Notes under the pieces: model-generated | What the model saw: only the letters and a program-made list of their open reading frames with translations | Database searches by the model: none | What the model was told of the DNA's origin: nothing | Assembly (NCBI GenBank): GCA_028873925.1 | Contig: JAPPNA010000033.1 | Span: forward strand, 1 to 45,976 | DNA from: Bacteroidota bacterium | GTDB lineage: Bacteria; Bacteroidota; Rhodothermia; Rhodothermales; Bin80 | DNA: 45,976 nucleotides | Reading direction: 5' to 3' | Shown: piece by piece, positions 27,555-35,491 of the stretch | Position numbering within the stretch: position 1 is the stretch's first letter | Layout of the letters: each line of letters starts with the position of its first letter | Made by a program: the position numbers and the translations under genes

Positions 27555-28183
27555 CAGGCGCGCTCGTAGATGGCAATCTGCCAGATCAGGGTTTGATCTG
27601 AAGCTGCCAATTGAAAACCGGCTGCCTGCAGGAGCGCATCCACATTCGAGGGATCATGATGGAAAACCCTGAAAGCATGGTGCCGGGCCATTTGGATGAT
27701 GTTGAAGAGCCGGATCCCCATGCATGACCACCAGGTGCCTCTCGGATACACCATCCCGATGCGCCATCGGGTCTGTTGCGCCACCGTGGTCAGCAGTAGG
27801 TCCAGGTTCGGATAGCAGCACAGTACGCGGTCCAGCGTGGCCACATCTACCGGTCTCAGGTCGGCCGCCAGCGTTGTAAAGTCGCCGAAACGCGTCGTAA
27901 TCCGCTCGGCATGTCCCTGGCGCTGAGCCTCCTGCACCAAGGCCTGCAGATAGGCGCGCGATGCATCCACAACGGTGACCCTGTGGGCACCGGCAGCCAG
28001 CACGCTATGTGTGACGGCACCCACGCCGCCCCCTATATCAAGGATCGATCGGCCATCAACCGGCCCTAAGGCCATCAGCATTTTCCTGGCCGATCTAAGC
28101 GGCCCGCGTCGGCGGTAGCGGCGCAGATCGTGCCGCGCCATTGTGTCGTCAAAAAAGCGATCGGCCGCCTGGCAGCACGACAT
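27554..28183 (-). CDS. SAM-dependent methyltransferase, Mg-protoporphyrin methyltransferase-like
   Basis: The 209-residue product begins at ATG 28183: MSCCQAADRFFDDTMARHDL, then RRYRRRGPLRSARKML, then the SAM-binding glycine motif ILDIGGGVGAVTHSVLAAGA. VTVVDASRAYLQALVQEAQ follows, then TLDRVLCCYPNLDLLL and a PRGTWW-like acceptor region. The 'F..DLRRYRRRGP' opening and the CCYP motif are shared with the BchM/UbiE-like group annotated as Mg-protoporphyrin IX O-methyltransferase C-terminal proteins. No other tetrapyrrole genes are nearby, so the substrate is open. It is coupled to the glycosidase lipoprotein downstream. The open frame runs 20 codons upstream without family residues. Confidence 0.8.
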   Translation of the reverse strand: MSCCQAADRFFDDTMARHDLRRYRRRGPLRSARKMLMALGPVDGRSILDIGGGVGAVTHSVLAAGAHRVTVVDASRAYLQALVQEAQRQGHAERITTRFGDFTTLAADLRPVDVATLDRVLCCYPNLDLLLTTVAQQTRWRIGMVYPRGTWWSCMGIRLFNIIQMARHHAFRVFHHDPSNVDALLQAAGFQLAASDQTLIWQIAIYERA

Positions 28184-28494
28184 GAATCTGATTGGATAGG
28201 GACTGCCATTGGTACAGCGGCAGCGGGCCGCGGTTCTGGTCACGAATGTCCTACGGCAACTATAACTGGGGTCAGCGACAATTACTCTACCTGTTGGTTG
28301 GGGGAATCATGGCCAGCTACGCTTGGTTGAGGCAGGTGATGTAACTCACGGAACTACAAGCGATTGCGGGGTAAATGGGGTGTCACATGGTGATGGGGCC
28401 GTTGTTGCCCCGTTTCTAAGATCTAATTATCGCTGCCCCTAATTTCAATTATCGCCAAACACACGAAGCCTCGCAGGGCCGCATAGCTGATCGG
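28184..28494. other. Intergenic region with a weak hairpin
   Basis: These 311 bases lie upstream of the methyltransferase and downstream of the propeller pseudogene. GGGGC (28395-28399) and GCCCC (28407-28411) can form a 5-bp stem followed by GTTTCT on the plus strand, but no plus-strand gene ends here, so it is a poor terminator candidate. The part at 28420-28460 is AT-rich and could hold the methyltransferase-glycosidase promoter. Confidence 0.3.
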
Positions 28495-29279
28495 CTATAG
28501 GCCTGCTGCGTGCCCGAACTGACTCAGTTCATGCCCCAATTCCTCGTTCGGGGCGATCGAAAACAGTGTTTTCACCTGGAGAAAAGGAGCATTCGAGTCT
28601 GCTGCAGGCGGGCGCAGCCCGCTCAGACCTGCAAGTGTGGCTGCGTTGCGCTGCCATAATGCATACCCGACCGACCTTTGTCTGAAAGTCACTGTATTCC
28701 CGCCGCGTCGCTCTTCAATCGGAGCTGGCTTAATGCCTTCAAATCTCACGCGGTGCAAAATCTCACCATCCTCCGAGTATCCGAAAAAGATCGGTATACT
28801 GCCCCTCCTGCTGCCGCTCAAACACATGAATTTGAAGCGCAAAAATCACAGCGTACCTACCTGCGTCAGAGAACCAAAATGATTGGGCAGACGTGAATTC
28901 GCCAGGACCGTTTCCTGCGCGGCCAAAGGATCCGACGAAGGTGCCATCAGGTTCGTAGATCAGTACGGCACTGAGTCCGCTGTCCGGAATGTAAACATGT
29001 CCATCAGGACCCACATGAACATCCGCGATATCACCCAGCATCTCATGCATTTCGCCCTCACTGACTCCGATCGTTACCGAGTCGGTCAGCCCCAGAGAGG
29101 CGAGATAATCCGGGCCCACATCCATAGCGCCGCTGGGTAGGGATACTGAGCTTGCGGGTGCGGAAAACTCCGGCAAGTATCTATCAGACGGATGAGTGCG
29201 CGCTTGAGACCCGAAGGCCCACCTGGCCCCAAACCGTAGCAATCAGCACGAGATGTTTGAGCTCGAGTTGAAGACGCAC
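28495..29279 (-). pseudogene. Six-bladed beta-propeller (NHL/DUF5128-type) protein, at least two frameshifts
   Basis: Three minus-strand frames in succession make one protein. A leader from GTG 29279 (LKHLVLIATVWGQVGLRVSS, hydrophobic) runs to a stop near 29187. The next frame continues with DRYLPEFSAPASSVSLPSGA, DIADVHVGPDGHVYIPDSGL, then LIYEPDGTFVGSFGRAGNGP, a clear NHL blade. Near 28800-28830 the frame changes again to GSIPIFFGYSEDGEILHRVR and ends at 28495. Family members are exported propellers of unknown function, common in Bacteroidota, often beside small exported peptides. Here a Cys-rich peptide frame ends nine bases upstream of the leader. With two or more shifts and a length short of six blades, it is a decaying gene. 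Confidence 0.6.
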
Positions 29280-29287
29280 GGAAAAGG

Positions 29288-29635
29288 TCAACACCAGAAT
29301 TTCCACCATGGACAACACGAACTCATGTTACATTCATCCCCCTCCATATCAAAATTCGCCCCGATTTTGGGGTTTCCATCCTCGTCAAGCGGGCTGGACA
29401 TGCAGTCCTTAATATTCACTTCCCCGCCATCTGGCAGCTCAATTGATATCGTAGTGCAGGCATCATACTCATACGGACGAGCCGCCGCACTCTCAATCTC
29501 CGTCGCGGCCGCGGTGATCAGGACGCTCGTGAGCCACGCACCCGCGCGGTGACGAGGAAAACGGCCCGAACGGCCGCCAAATTCAGATTCGCAAGATTTT
29601 CCTTCAGTAGGTAACTGTTTGTTCAGGTGAGAATT
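29288..29635 (-). CDS. Small Cys-rich exported peptide frame next to the propeller gene (NVEALA-like context)
   Basis: A minus-strand frame is open from 29635 to the TGA at 29290-29288 (115 codons) without a standard ATG/GTG/TTG start; CTG at 29626 or a start in another frame is possible. The part from about 29536 looks protein-like: a hydrophobic WLTSVLITAAATEIESAAA, then YEYDACTTISIELPDGGEVN, IKDCMSSPLDEDGNPKIG, and a striking Cys/Trp-rich end, CNMSSCCPWWKFWC. In Bacteroidota, small exported NVEALA-type peptides are encoded directly upstream of six-bladed propeller genes; the position and size fit that habit, though the NVEALA sequence itself is not seen. It may have lost its start like its neighbour. 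Confidence 0.35.
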   Translation of the reverse strand, partial: NSHLNKQLPTEGKSCESEFGGRSGRFPRHRAGAWLTSVLITAAATEIESAAARPYEYDACTTISIELPDGGEVNIKDCMSSPLDEDGNPKIGANFDMEGDECNMSSCCPWWKFWC

Positions 29636-30001
29636 TTACGAAAGAAATCCGGGTTGAGTCAACCCTTGAGGTCGGACCCACGAAAAGTGCACAAGAGTCA
29701 GGCAGTTTTCCGCATTGAGCCTGGATTCCCAGCCGGATTGCCCGGCTGTGCCACTCGAGTCAGCCGATAAGGCCGGCACCTGAGTCAAGAGACCGTGTAA
29801 ACGCGGCAGGAAAGACGTACCTGCTGCTGGAGACAATGGGGTGTTGGGCTTGGGGCGGCTGAAGGGGCATCATCATATCGCTACAGCCGAGCAGCGTGTC
29901 CCCGCAATCAGGCGAAAGAACGACCGGTGACCCTCTTACGCTGGCGCACGCCGGTGGGACCGCGAATCCATTTGCCGGTCGCGGCTGGGCGTGGCACGGA
30001 A
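29636..30001. other. Intergenic stretch, no recognised gene
   Basis: This 366-base stretch lies between the Cys-rich peptide frame and the tesA 3' end. Short frames on both strands lack any motif. GCCGG/CCGGC-type short repeats occur near 29741-29790 but no stable terminator is apparent. Confidence 0.3.
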
Positions 30002-30664
30002 TCACCGGGCCACCAACAGCTCCAACAGACCGCGCATTACGGCCCAAACATTGTCCGCCAGCCTCTCCTGACCCTCCGCAGTGGGGTGAATGCCATCAGG
30101 CTGATTCAGGGCGGCTACGCCACCGACTCCCTCCAGCAGAAAAGGAATCAGATAAGATCCGGTCTGCCGAGCGACTTCAGGGAATATTTCTCTGAAAGCC
30201 TGCGTGTAGATCGCGCCAAGATTCGGGGGCACTTGCATGCCAGCCAGGATTACCTGCATCCCGGGCTGCTCGCGCTTGGCCATACGTATGATACTGAGCA
30301 GATTGGCCTGTGTATCTTCTACGGGCAGGCCGCGTAATCCATCATTGCCCCCCAACGCAACCACCAGTATGTCTATGTCCGTCCGCGACAGCCACTGCAG
30401 CCGCCTGAGTCCGCCGGCGGTGGTTTCGCCGCTGACCCCGGCATTGACCATGGTGACAGGCCAGCCTAACTCGTCAGCTCTGCGCTGGAGCACTGCCGGG
30501 AAAGCCTGGCTGATCCTGAGCCCGTGTCCGGCCGTGAGGCTGTTGCCGAGAAAAACTACCGTAATCCCGGAATCCGCCGGCAGCGGATCAGAATGCAGGG
30601 GCTGGCAAAGTGCGATCTGATGAACACAACAGGCCAGTCCAAAGTAAAGCGCGTGCCTGAACAA
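30002..30664 (-). CDS. tesA: SGNH-hydrolase esterase (TesA-like)
   Basis: The 220-residue product starts at TTG 30664 with a signal peptide (to about residue 21), so it works in the periplasm. The GDSL-type block I reads VFLGNSLTAGHG with nucleophile Ser42. Block II is NAGVSGETTAGGL, block III is ALGGNDGLRG (oxyanion Asn107), and block V is DGIHPTAEG with Asp190 and His193 completing the triad. It is the TesA/arylesterase type that hydrolyses acyl esters, thioesters and lysophospholipids. It is divergent from ybbA with six bases between, as in E. coli, where tesA and ybbA also abut. Confidence 0.92.
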   Translation of the reverse strand: MFRHALYFGLACCVHQIALCQPLHSDPLPADSGITVVFLGNSLTAGHGLRISQAFPAVLQRRADELGWPVTMVNAGVSGETTAGGLRRLQWLSRTDIDILVVALGGNDGLRGLPVEDTQANLLSIIRMAKREQPGMQVILAGMQVPPNLGAIYTQAFREIFPEVARQTGSYLIPFLLEGVGGVAALNQPDGIHPTAEGQERLADNVWAVMRGLLELLVAR

Positions 30665-30670
30665 AAGCAG

Positions 30671-31363
30671 ATGCCTGATTCAATTCTTCAAGTAGAGCGG
30701 CTAACGAAAACCTACCGAAGCGGGTCCCGCGACCTGACCGTACTCGCGGATGTGTCGTTTGAAATCAGCTCAGGTGAAACCTGCGCGATCCTGGGACCAT
30801 CCGGGAGCGGCAAAACCACCCTGCTGGGACTGTGCGCCGGACTGGATACACCCTCTTCCGGGCGCGTAATCCTTCGCAATCAGGATCTGAGCCAATGCTC
30901 AGAGAATACTCGGACCGCCCTGCGTCGCGCAACGGTGGGCTTTGTCTTTCAAACGTTCCGGCTTCTGGCCACGCTCACGGCATTGGAAAATGTAATGGTG
31001 CCGGCGGAACTGAGCGGCCGGGGTCAGGCCCGTAACCGGGCCCGTGACCTGTTGCATCAGGTCGGTCTGGAAGGCCGTGAGCATCACTATCCGGCCCAGC
31101 TAAGCGGGGGAGAGCAGCAGCGGGTGGGACTCGCGCGCGCATTCATTAATAGGCCGGACATTCTGTTCGCCGATGAACCGACCGGCAACCTTGACGCGGC
31201 TACGGGGGATCGGATCAAAGAACTGCTGTTTGAGCTGAACCGGAATGCCGGCACGGCACTGATTGTGGTGACCCATGACCTGACCCTGGCCTCAAACTGC
31301 CGGCGTGCGCTGCATCTGCATGGCGGCCGCATTACCCGCGACACGGCGCACCCGACCGCATGA
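30671..31363 (+). CDS. ybbA: ABC transporter ATP-binding protein (YbbA/LolD type)
   Basis: The 230-residue nucleotide-binding subunit starts at ATG 30671 (another ATG at 30620 would overlap tesA). Walker A is GPSGSGKTT (42-50), the Q-loop is FVFQTFRLLATLTALENVMVP in two parts, the signature is LSGGEQQ (144-150), Walker B is ILFADEPTGNLD and the H-loop is VVTHD. It belongs to the MacB/LolD class that pairs with FtsX-type permeases and powers export or lipoprotein-like substrate extraction. Its stop overlaps the ybbP start by four bases (ATGA), so the two subunits are made together. The neighbouring tesA matches the E. coli tesA-ybbA-ybbP locus. Confidence 0.93.
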   Translation: MPDSILQVERLTKTYRSGSRDLTVLADVSFEISSGETCAILGPSGSGKTTLLGLCAGLDTPSSGRVILRNQDLSQCSENTRTALRRATVGFVFQTFRLLATLTALENVMVPAELSGRGQARNRARDLLHQVGLEGREHHYPAQLSGGEQQRVGLARAFINRPDILFADEPTGNLDAATGDRIKELLFELNRNAGTALIVVTHDLTLASNCRRALHLHGGRITRDTAHPTA

Positions 31364-33879
31364 ACCTGTTTGACCGCTGGCTCTGGATAATGGCCTGGCG
31401 GGAAAGCCGGGGCAGCCGGCACCGTCTGGTGCTGTTTCTGTCGTCTATGACGGTAGGCGTAGCCCTGCTTACCGCGCTGACTTCTACCGGAGACAGCCTG
31501 GAAAAAACCGTACATGATGAGGCTCGCCAGCTGTTGGGTGCAGATCTGCGCATCGCGTCCTCAAGACCTTTTACAGAGGACCAGCAGAAGGTCATTCGGC
31601 AGCTGGGCGGCGACCAGGCAAACCGCGTGTCGTTCCTCTCCATGGCTCTCTTTCCCGAACAGGAACGGACCCGGATGGTTATGGTCCGCGTCATTGAAAG
31701 GGGCTATCCGCTTTACGGATCGGTGGAGACTGATCCGCCGGAGGCCGCCGACAGCTACCTGGATGATCAGCAGGCCCTGGTGGATCACGGCCTGATGAGC
31801 GGTATGGGGCTGGCTGCCGAAGACTCTATCCAGATCGGACGCAACCGGCTGGCTATCGCCGGGGCGATCCGGCGGGCACCGCGCGAAATCCCGATCGGCA
31901 TGATCGTAATGCCGCCGGTCTATATCCCTGCCGGAGCCCTGGACAGTACGCTGCTGGCACGCGGTTCCATGGCCGAGCATGATGTCTATGTGCGGCTTCA
32001 TGGTCGCACAAATCAGGAAATCGCCGAGCTTAAGGACTCCCTGGAGGCAACGCTGGATCTGGATGTGGACACGGCCGAGGAAGAGCAGGAGGCCTGGAGA
32101 GAGGTGCTGAAGTTCTTCCACCGTTTTCTGGGGCTCTCAGGGTTCGCCGCACTGGTACTGGGCGGACTGGGGGTTGGTGGGGCAATTCGGGCCCATATTG
32201 ACCGCTGCCTCACTAACATTGCCGTGCTGCGCTGCCTCGGAGCCAGTTCAGGCCGAACACTCGGTGTGTACTTTGTGCAGGCGCTGATCCTGGGAAGCCT
32301 GGCGGGCCTGTTGGGCTGTCTGCTGGGCATGATGATTCAACTGGGGCTGCCGCGGGTACTGGAGGTATTCCTGCCTTTTTCGGTGCGCTTTATCGTCTCG
32401 TGGGACGGACTGGCAATCGGATTCGGGATCGGTCTGGTGGTCACACTGCTCTTCGCACTGATGCCGCTGCGGGATGTGCAGCGGGTGTCGCCATTGCGGG
32501 CCCTTCGGTTTGTGGTTGAACCGCTGCCGCGTACGCGGTTTCAATATGTGGTGTTTGTGATAATTGCTCTGGGGCTGGCGGCCGTTGCGTACATGCAGTC
32601 CGGTAGCTGGCAGACCGGTCTGGCCTACACCGCGGCACTAATCGTCGTATTCGGGGTCCTCACGCTCCTGGCGAAAGTGTTGATGAGCGCAGCTAAACGG
32701 CTGACCCGCCGAATCCGGCTCTACTCGCTGCGCCAAGGGGTGGCCAATCTGCATCGGCCCGGGAACCAGACAACACTCATGATGCTGGCCCTGGGACTGG
32801 CAACCTTCATCGTAATGGTGATGCTGATAGGCGAACACATGGTCGTTCAGCGTATAGACACCTTTACGGGTGAGGATCGACCGGACATGATTCTATTTGA
32901 CATTCAGGCCGATCAGCTAAGCGGCGTGCACGATATTCTTGAAGCGGAAGCCCTACCTATGATCGAGTCCACGCCTATGGTTAACATGCGCATTCATGCC
33001 CGCGGGGATTCGACCGTAGCCGCGATGCAGCATGACTCCGTGCGCAGTAACCTATGGGCGTACACGCGCGAATACCGCAATACCTATCGCGCCGCCATAA
33101 CGGATGCCGAAGAGATCGTGGAAGGGGAATTTACCGGCAGCTACCACGGTTCAGGACCGATCCCTATCTCAATTGAGGAGGACTTTGCGCGCAATGCACT
33201 CGACGTTGCACTTGGCGACACGCTCGTCTTTGATGTGCAGGGCGTGCAGATTCCGACCGTAATCGGGAGCTTGCGCCGCGTGGACTGGGAGCAGGTGCGG
33301 GCCAATTTCTATGTGGTGTTTCCCGCCGGCGTACTGGAGGAGGCCCCCCAGACGTACATTGTCTCAACGCGCGAAGGGACCTTCAATCGCTACGAGCAGA
33401 TTCAGGCGGCCGTAGTTGCCGCCTATCCTAACGTTACAGTGCTAAGTCTAGATCTCTTGCTCAAAGTGTTTGATGAAGTGGTCGGGCGGATCAGATCCGT
33501 AATCAGCTTTATGGCCTATTTTTGTCTTGTGGCGGGCTTAATTGTTCTGATGGCAGCCGTAATGATCAGCCGATCGGGCCGAATCCGGGAGCAGGCTCTG
33601 CTCAAGACGCTGGGCGCGGCCCGGCACCAGGTGGCCGCAATAACGGTGTTTGAATACACGGTGCTGGGGCTGCTTTCCAGTATCGTAGGGCTGGTGCTGG
33701 CACTGGCTGGCTGCTGGCTGCTGGCCAGATTTGTCTTTGACCTTGCCTACGTTGTTGCGCCGGTTCCCATCATACTGGTCGTTAGCATGGTAGTACTGTT
33801 CACGGTGGCGGTAGGACAACTGAGCACTTGGCACCACTATGCGCGGCCTACCTTGGCCGTGCTGCGAACTGAAGTCTAG
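31360..33879 (+). CDS. ybbP: FtsX-family ABC transporter permease (YbbP type)
   Basis: The 839-residue inner-membrane protein has the YbbP build: an N-terminal transmembrane helix (about 25-45), a periplasmic MacB-like domain (to about 245), an FtsX-type three-helix unit (GLSGFAALVLGGLGVGGAIR, then the VLRCLGASSGRTLGVYFVQA coupling region), two more helices around 395-440, a second periplasmic domain, and a second FtsX unit near the end (MAYFCLVAGLIVLMAAVMI, LKTLGAARHQVAAITVFEY). This doubled FtsX arrangement separates it from the four-helix MacB. It works with the ATPase encoded just upstream. The substrate is unknown in any species, with lipid-related export being the usual suggestion. Confidence 0.92.
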   Translation: MNLFDRWLWIMAWRESRGSRHRLVLFLSSMTVGVALLTALTSTGDSLEKTVHDEARQLLGADLRIASSRPFTEDQQKVIRQLGGDQANRVSFLSMALFPEQERTRMVMVRVIERGYPLYGSVETDPPEAADSYLDDQQALVDHGLMSGMGLAAEDSIQIGRNRLAIAGAIRRAPREIPIGMIVMPPVYIPAGALDSTLLARGSMAEHDVYVRLHGRTNQEIAELKDSLEATLDLDVDTAEEEQEAWREVLKFFHRFLGLSGFAALVLGGLGVGGAIRAHIDRCLTNIAVLRCLGASSGRTLGVYFVQALILGSLAGLLGCLLGMMIQLGLPRVLEVFLPFSVRFIVSWDGLAIGFGIGLVVTLLFALMPLRDVQRVSPLRALRFVVEPLPRTRFQYVVFVIIALGLAAVAYMQSGSWQTGLAYTAALIVVFGVLTLLAKVLMSAAKRLTRRIRLYSLRQGVANLHRPGNQTTLMMLALGLATFIVMVMLIGEHMVVQRIDTFTGEDRPDMILFDIQADQLSGVHDILEAEALPMIESTPMVNMRIHARGDSTVAAMQHDSVRSNLWAYTREYRNTYRAAITDAEEIVEGEFTGSYHGSGPIPISIEEDFARNALDVALGDTLVFDVQGVQIPTVIGSLRRVDWEQVRANFYVVFPAGVLEEAPQTYIVSTREGTFNRYEQIQAAVVAAYPNVTVLSLDLLLKVFDEVVGRIRSVISFMAYFCLVAGLIVLMAAVMISRSGRIREQALLKTLGAARHQVAAITVFEYTVLGLLSSIVGLVLALAGCWLLARFVFDLAYVVAPVPIILVVSMVVLFTVAVGQLSTWHHYARPTLAVLRTEV

Positions 33880-33885
33880 TGCAGC

Positions 33886-34572
33886 ATGGTTGAGGCGATA
33901 GCGGAGCGACTGACCGTAGTTCGCGAGAAAATCGAGGCGGCTTGCGCACGCGCCGGGCGCAGCGTTGACAGTGTGACGCTGATTGCGGTGACCAAAACGT
34001 TTCCGGCAGCGGTGGTTGAACAGGCCATAGCGGCCGGACTCAGAGACTTCGGCGAGAATAAAGTCCAGGAACTGACAGCTAAGGCAGCGGCGATTCCCCC
34101 GGAGAAGTGCCGATGGCACATGATCGGGCATTTGCAGCGCAACAAGGCGCGCCAGGTGGTGCGGTGCGCGGACACCTTTCATGCGCTGGATTCAAGGCGG
34201 CTCGCTGCTGCGCTGGATCGCCAGGCGAAAGCCCAGGACCGCGTGCTGCCCTGCTTTGTGCAGGTCAATGTATCCCGGGAGCCTACTAAGTCTGGCTTTC
34301 TTGCGGAAGATGTAGGTAGCTTCCTGATGAGCATCGGGCAATGGGACAATCTGAAGCCGGTCGGGCTGATGACGCTGGCGGCTCATTGGCAGAGCGGTCA
34401 GGATGTACGCGGTCAGTTCAGGCAAATGCGTCAGTTGCGTGACCGCTACGAGCATCTGGGAGGTACCGCGCTTTCCATGGGTATGAGCGGCGATTATGAG
34501 CTGGCAATAGCGGAGGGGGCCACTCACATCCGCGTGGGATCGGCTATATTCGGACCACGCACACGATACTGA
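33886..34572 (+). CDS. yggS: YggS-family PLP homeostasis protein
   Basis: The 228-residue cytosolic protein is a single-domain PLP-binding TIM barrel (PLPBP) that buffers pyridoxal phosphate and affects amino-acid pools without known catalysis. Lys37 in LIAVTKTFP is the PLP-binding lysine. FGENKVQEL, WHMIGHLQRNKARQV, CFVQVNVSREPTKSGF, GLMTLA and LSMGMSGDYELAIAEGATHI follow in the expected order, ending VRVGSAIFGPR-like (IRVGSAIFGPR). The length is normal. It starts six bases after the ybbP stop and one base before the nucleoside phosphorylase gene, so it is probably in that transcript. Confidence 0.95.
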   Translation: MVEAIAERLTVVREKIEAACARAGRSVDSVTLIAVTKTFPAAVVEQAIAAGLRDFGENKVQELTAKAAAIPPEKCRWHMIGHLQRNKARQVVRCADTFHALDSRRLAAALDRQAKAQDRVLPCFVQVNVSREPTKSGFLAEDVGSFLMSIGQWDNLKPVGLMTLAAHWQSGQDVRGQFRQMRQLRDRYEHLGGTALSMGMSGDYELAIAEGATHIRVGSAIFGPRTRY

Positions 34573-34573
34573 A

Positions 34574-35434
34574 ATGAGGATAAACGACAGTTTTCCGGAC
34601 TCCGACACCCAACAGCGGTGCGTAGCGGAGACTGTGACCGCTGTTCGTCAGGTAACCTCCGCCGCTCCAAGGGTCGGACTCATCCTGGGCACCGGCCTGG
34701 GGCAGCTGGCCCGGGAAATTGTTGTGGAGCACTCCATGGATTACGGCACCCTCCCGCATTTTCCGGTCTCCACCGTTGAGTCACACCAGGGAAGGCTGCT
34801 TATCGGCACGCTGCGCTCCGTCCCGGTTGTTGCTATGCAGGGACGGTTCCACATCTACGAAGGCTACTCCGCCCGTGAGGTGACTTTTCCAGTGCGGGTA
34901 CTGGGCCGATTGGGCATTGAAAACCTGCTCATTTCCACCGCCTGCGGCGGCATGAATCCGCTGCACCAGCGCGGAGATCTCATGCTGGTTACCGACCATA
35001 TCAACCTGCAGGGTCACAGTCCGCTGCGAGGCCCGAATGTCAGCCATTGGGGTCCGCGCTTCCCGGACATGAGTGATCCCTATAATGCCGGGCTGCGCGC
35101 GCTGGCGGAACAGGTTGCTCTGACATCAAATATCAAACTCCACCAGGGCGTGTATGTGGCCGTGGTCGGGCCCAACCTGGAAACCAAAGCAGAGTACCGC
35201 TTCCTGCGGGCCATCGGGGCCGATGTCGTGGGCATGAGTACGGTGCCGGAAGTTATCGTGGCCCGTCATATGGGAATTAAGGTCATGGCGATCGGAGTCA
35301 TTACCGACGAGTGTTTTCCAGATGCGCTGGAGCCGCTGGAGCTGGACCAGGTGTTGGCCGCCGCTGCTGAGGCCGAACCGAAGCTCACCCAGATTATCGC
35401 CGGCGTGACCGAACGCATAACGCAATCCGGGTAG
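34574..35434 (+). CDS. Purine nucleoside phosphorylase (trimeric PNP type)
   Basis: The 286-residue enzyme should cleave purine nucleosides with phosphate to the base and ribose-1-phosphate (purine salvage). Family motifs are LILGTGLGQLA, FPVSTVESHQGRL (phosphate-binding His), GRFHIYEGY, STACGGMNPLHQRGDLML, GPNLETKAEYRFLRAIGADV and GMSTVPEVIVARHMGIKV. Two places differ from the better-known enzymes: the 'AAGG' segment reads ACGG, and the base-recognition region reads ITDECFPD where the mammalian enzyme has an Asn motif. The differences may change base preference, and an MTA phosphorylase-like role is less likely given GPNLETKAEYR. It starts one base after yggS. Confidence 0.9.
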   Translation: MRINDSFPDSDTQQRCVAETVTAVRQVTSAAPRVGLILGTGLGQLAREIVVEHSMDYGTLPHFPVSTVESHQGRLLIGTLRSVPVVAMQGRFHIYEGYSAREVTFPVRVLGRLGIENLLISTACGGMNPLHQRGDLMLVTDHINLQGHSPLRGPNVSHWGPRFPDMSDPYNAGLRALAEQVALTSNIKLHQGVYVAVVGPNLETKAEYRFLRAIGADVVGMSTVPEVIVARHMGIKVMAIGVITDECFPDALEPLELDQVLAAAAEAEPKLTQIIAGVTERITQSG

Positions 35435-35491
35435 GGGCGAACATGAACGGTCGCGATTTCGTTGACCGGCAATTGCCGATGGTCCTTCGCA

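Noticed and set aside
28395-28416. GC hairpin followed by T-rich bases as a terminator
   Set aside because: The stem is only five pairs, the T-run is short and interrupted, and no plus-strand gene ends nearby.
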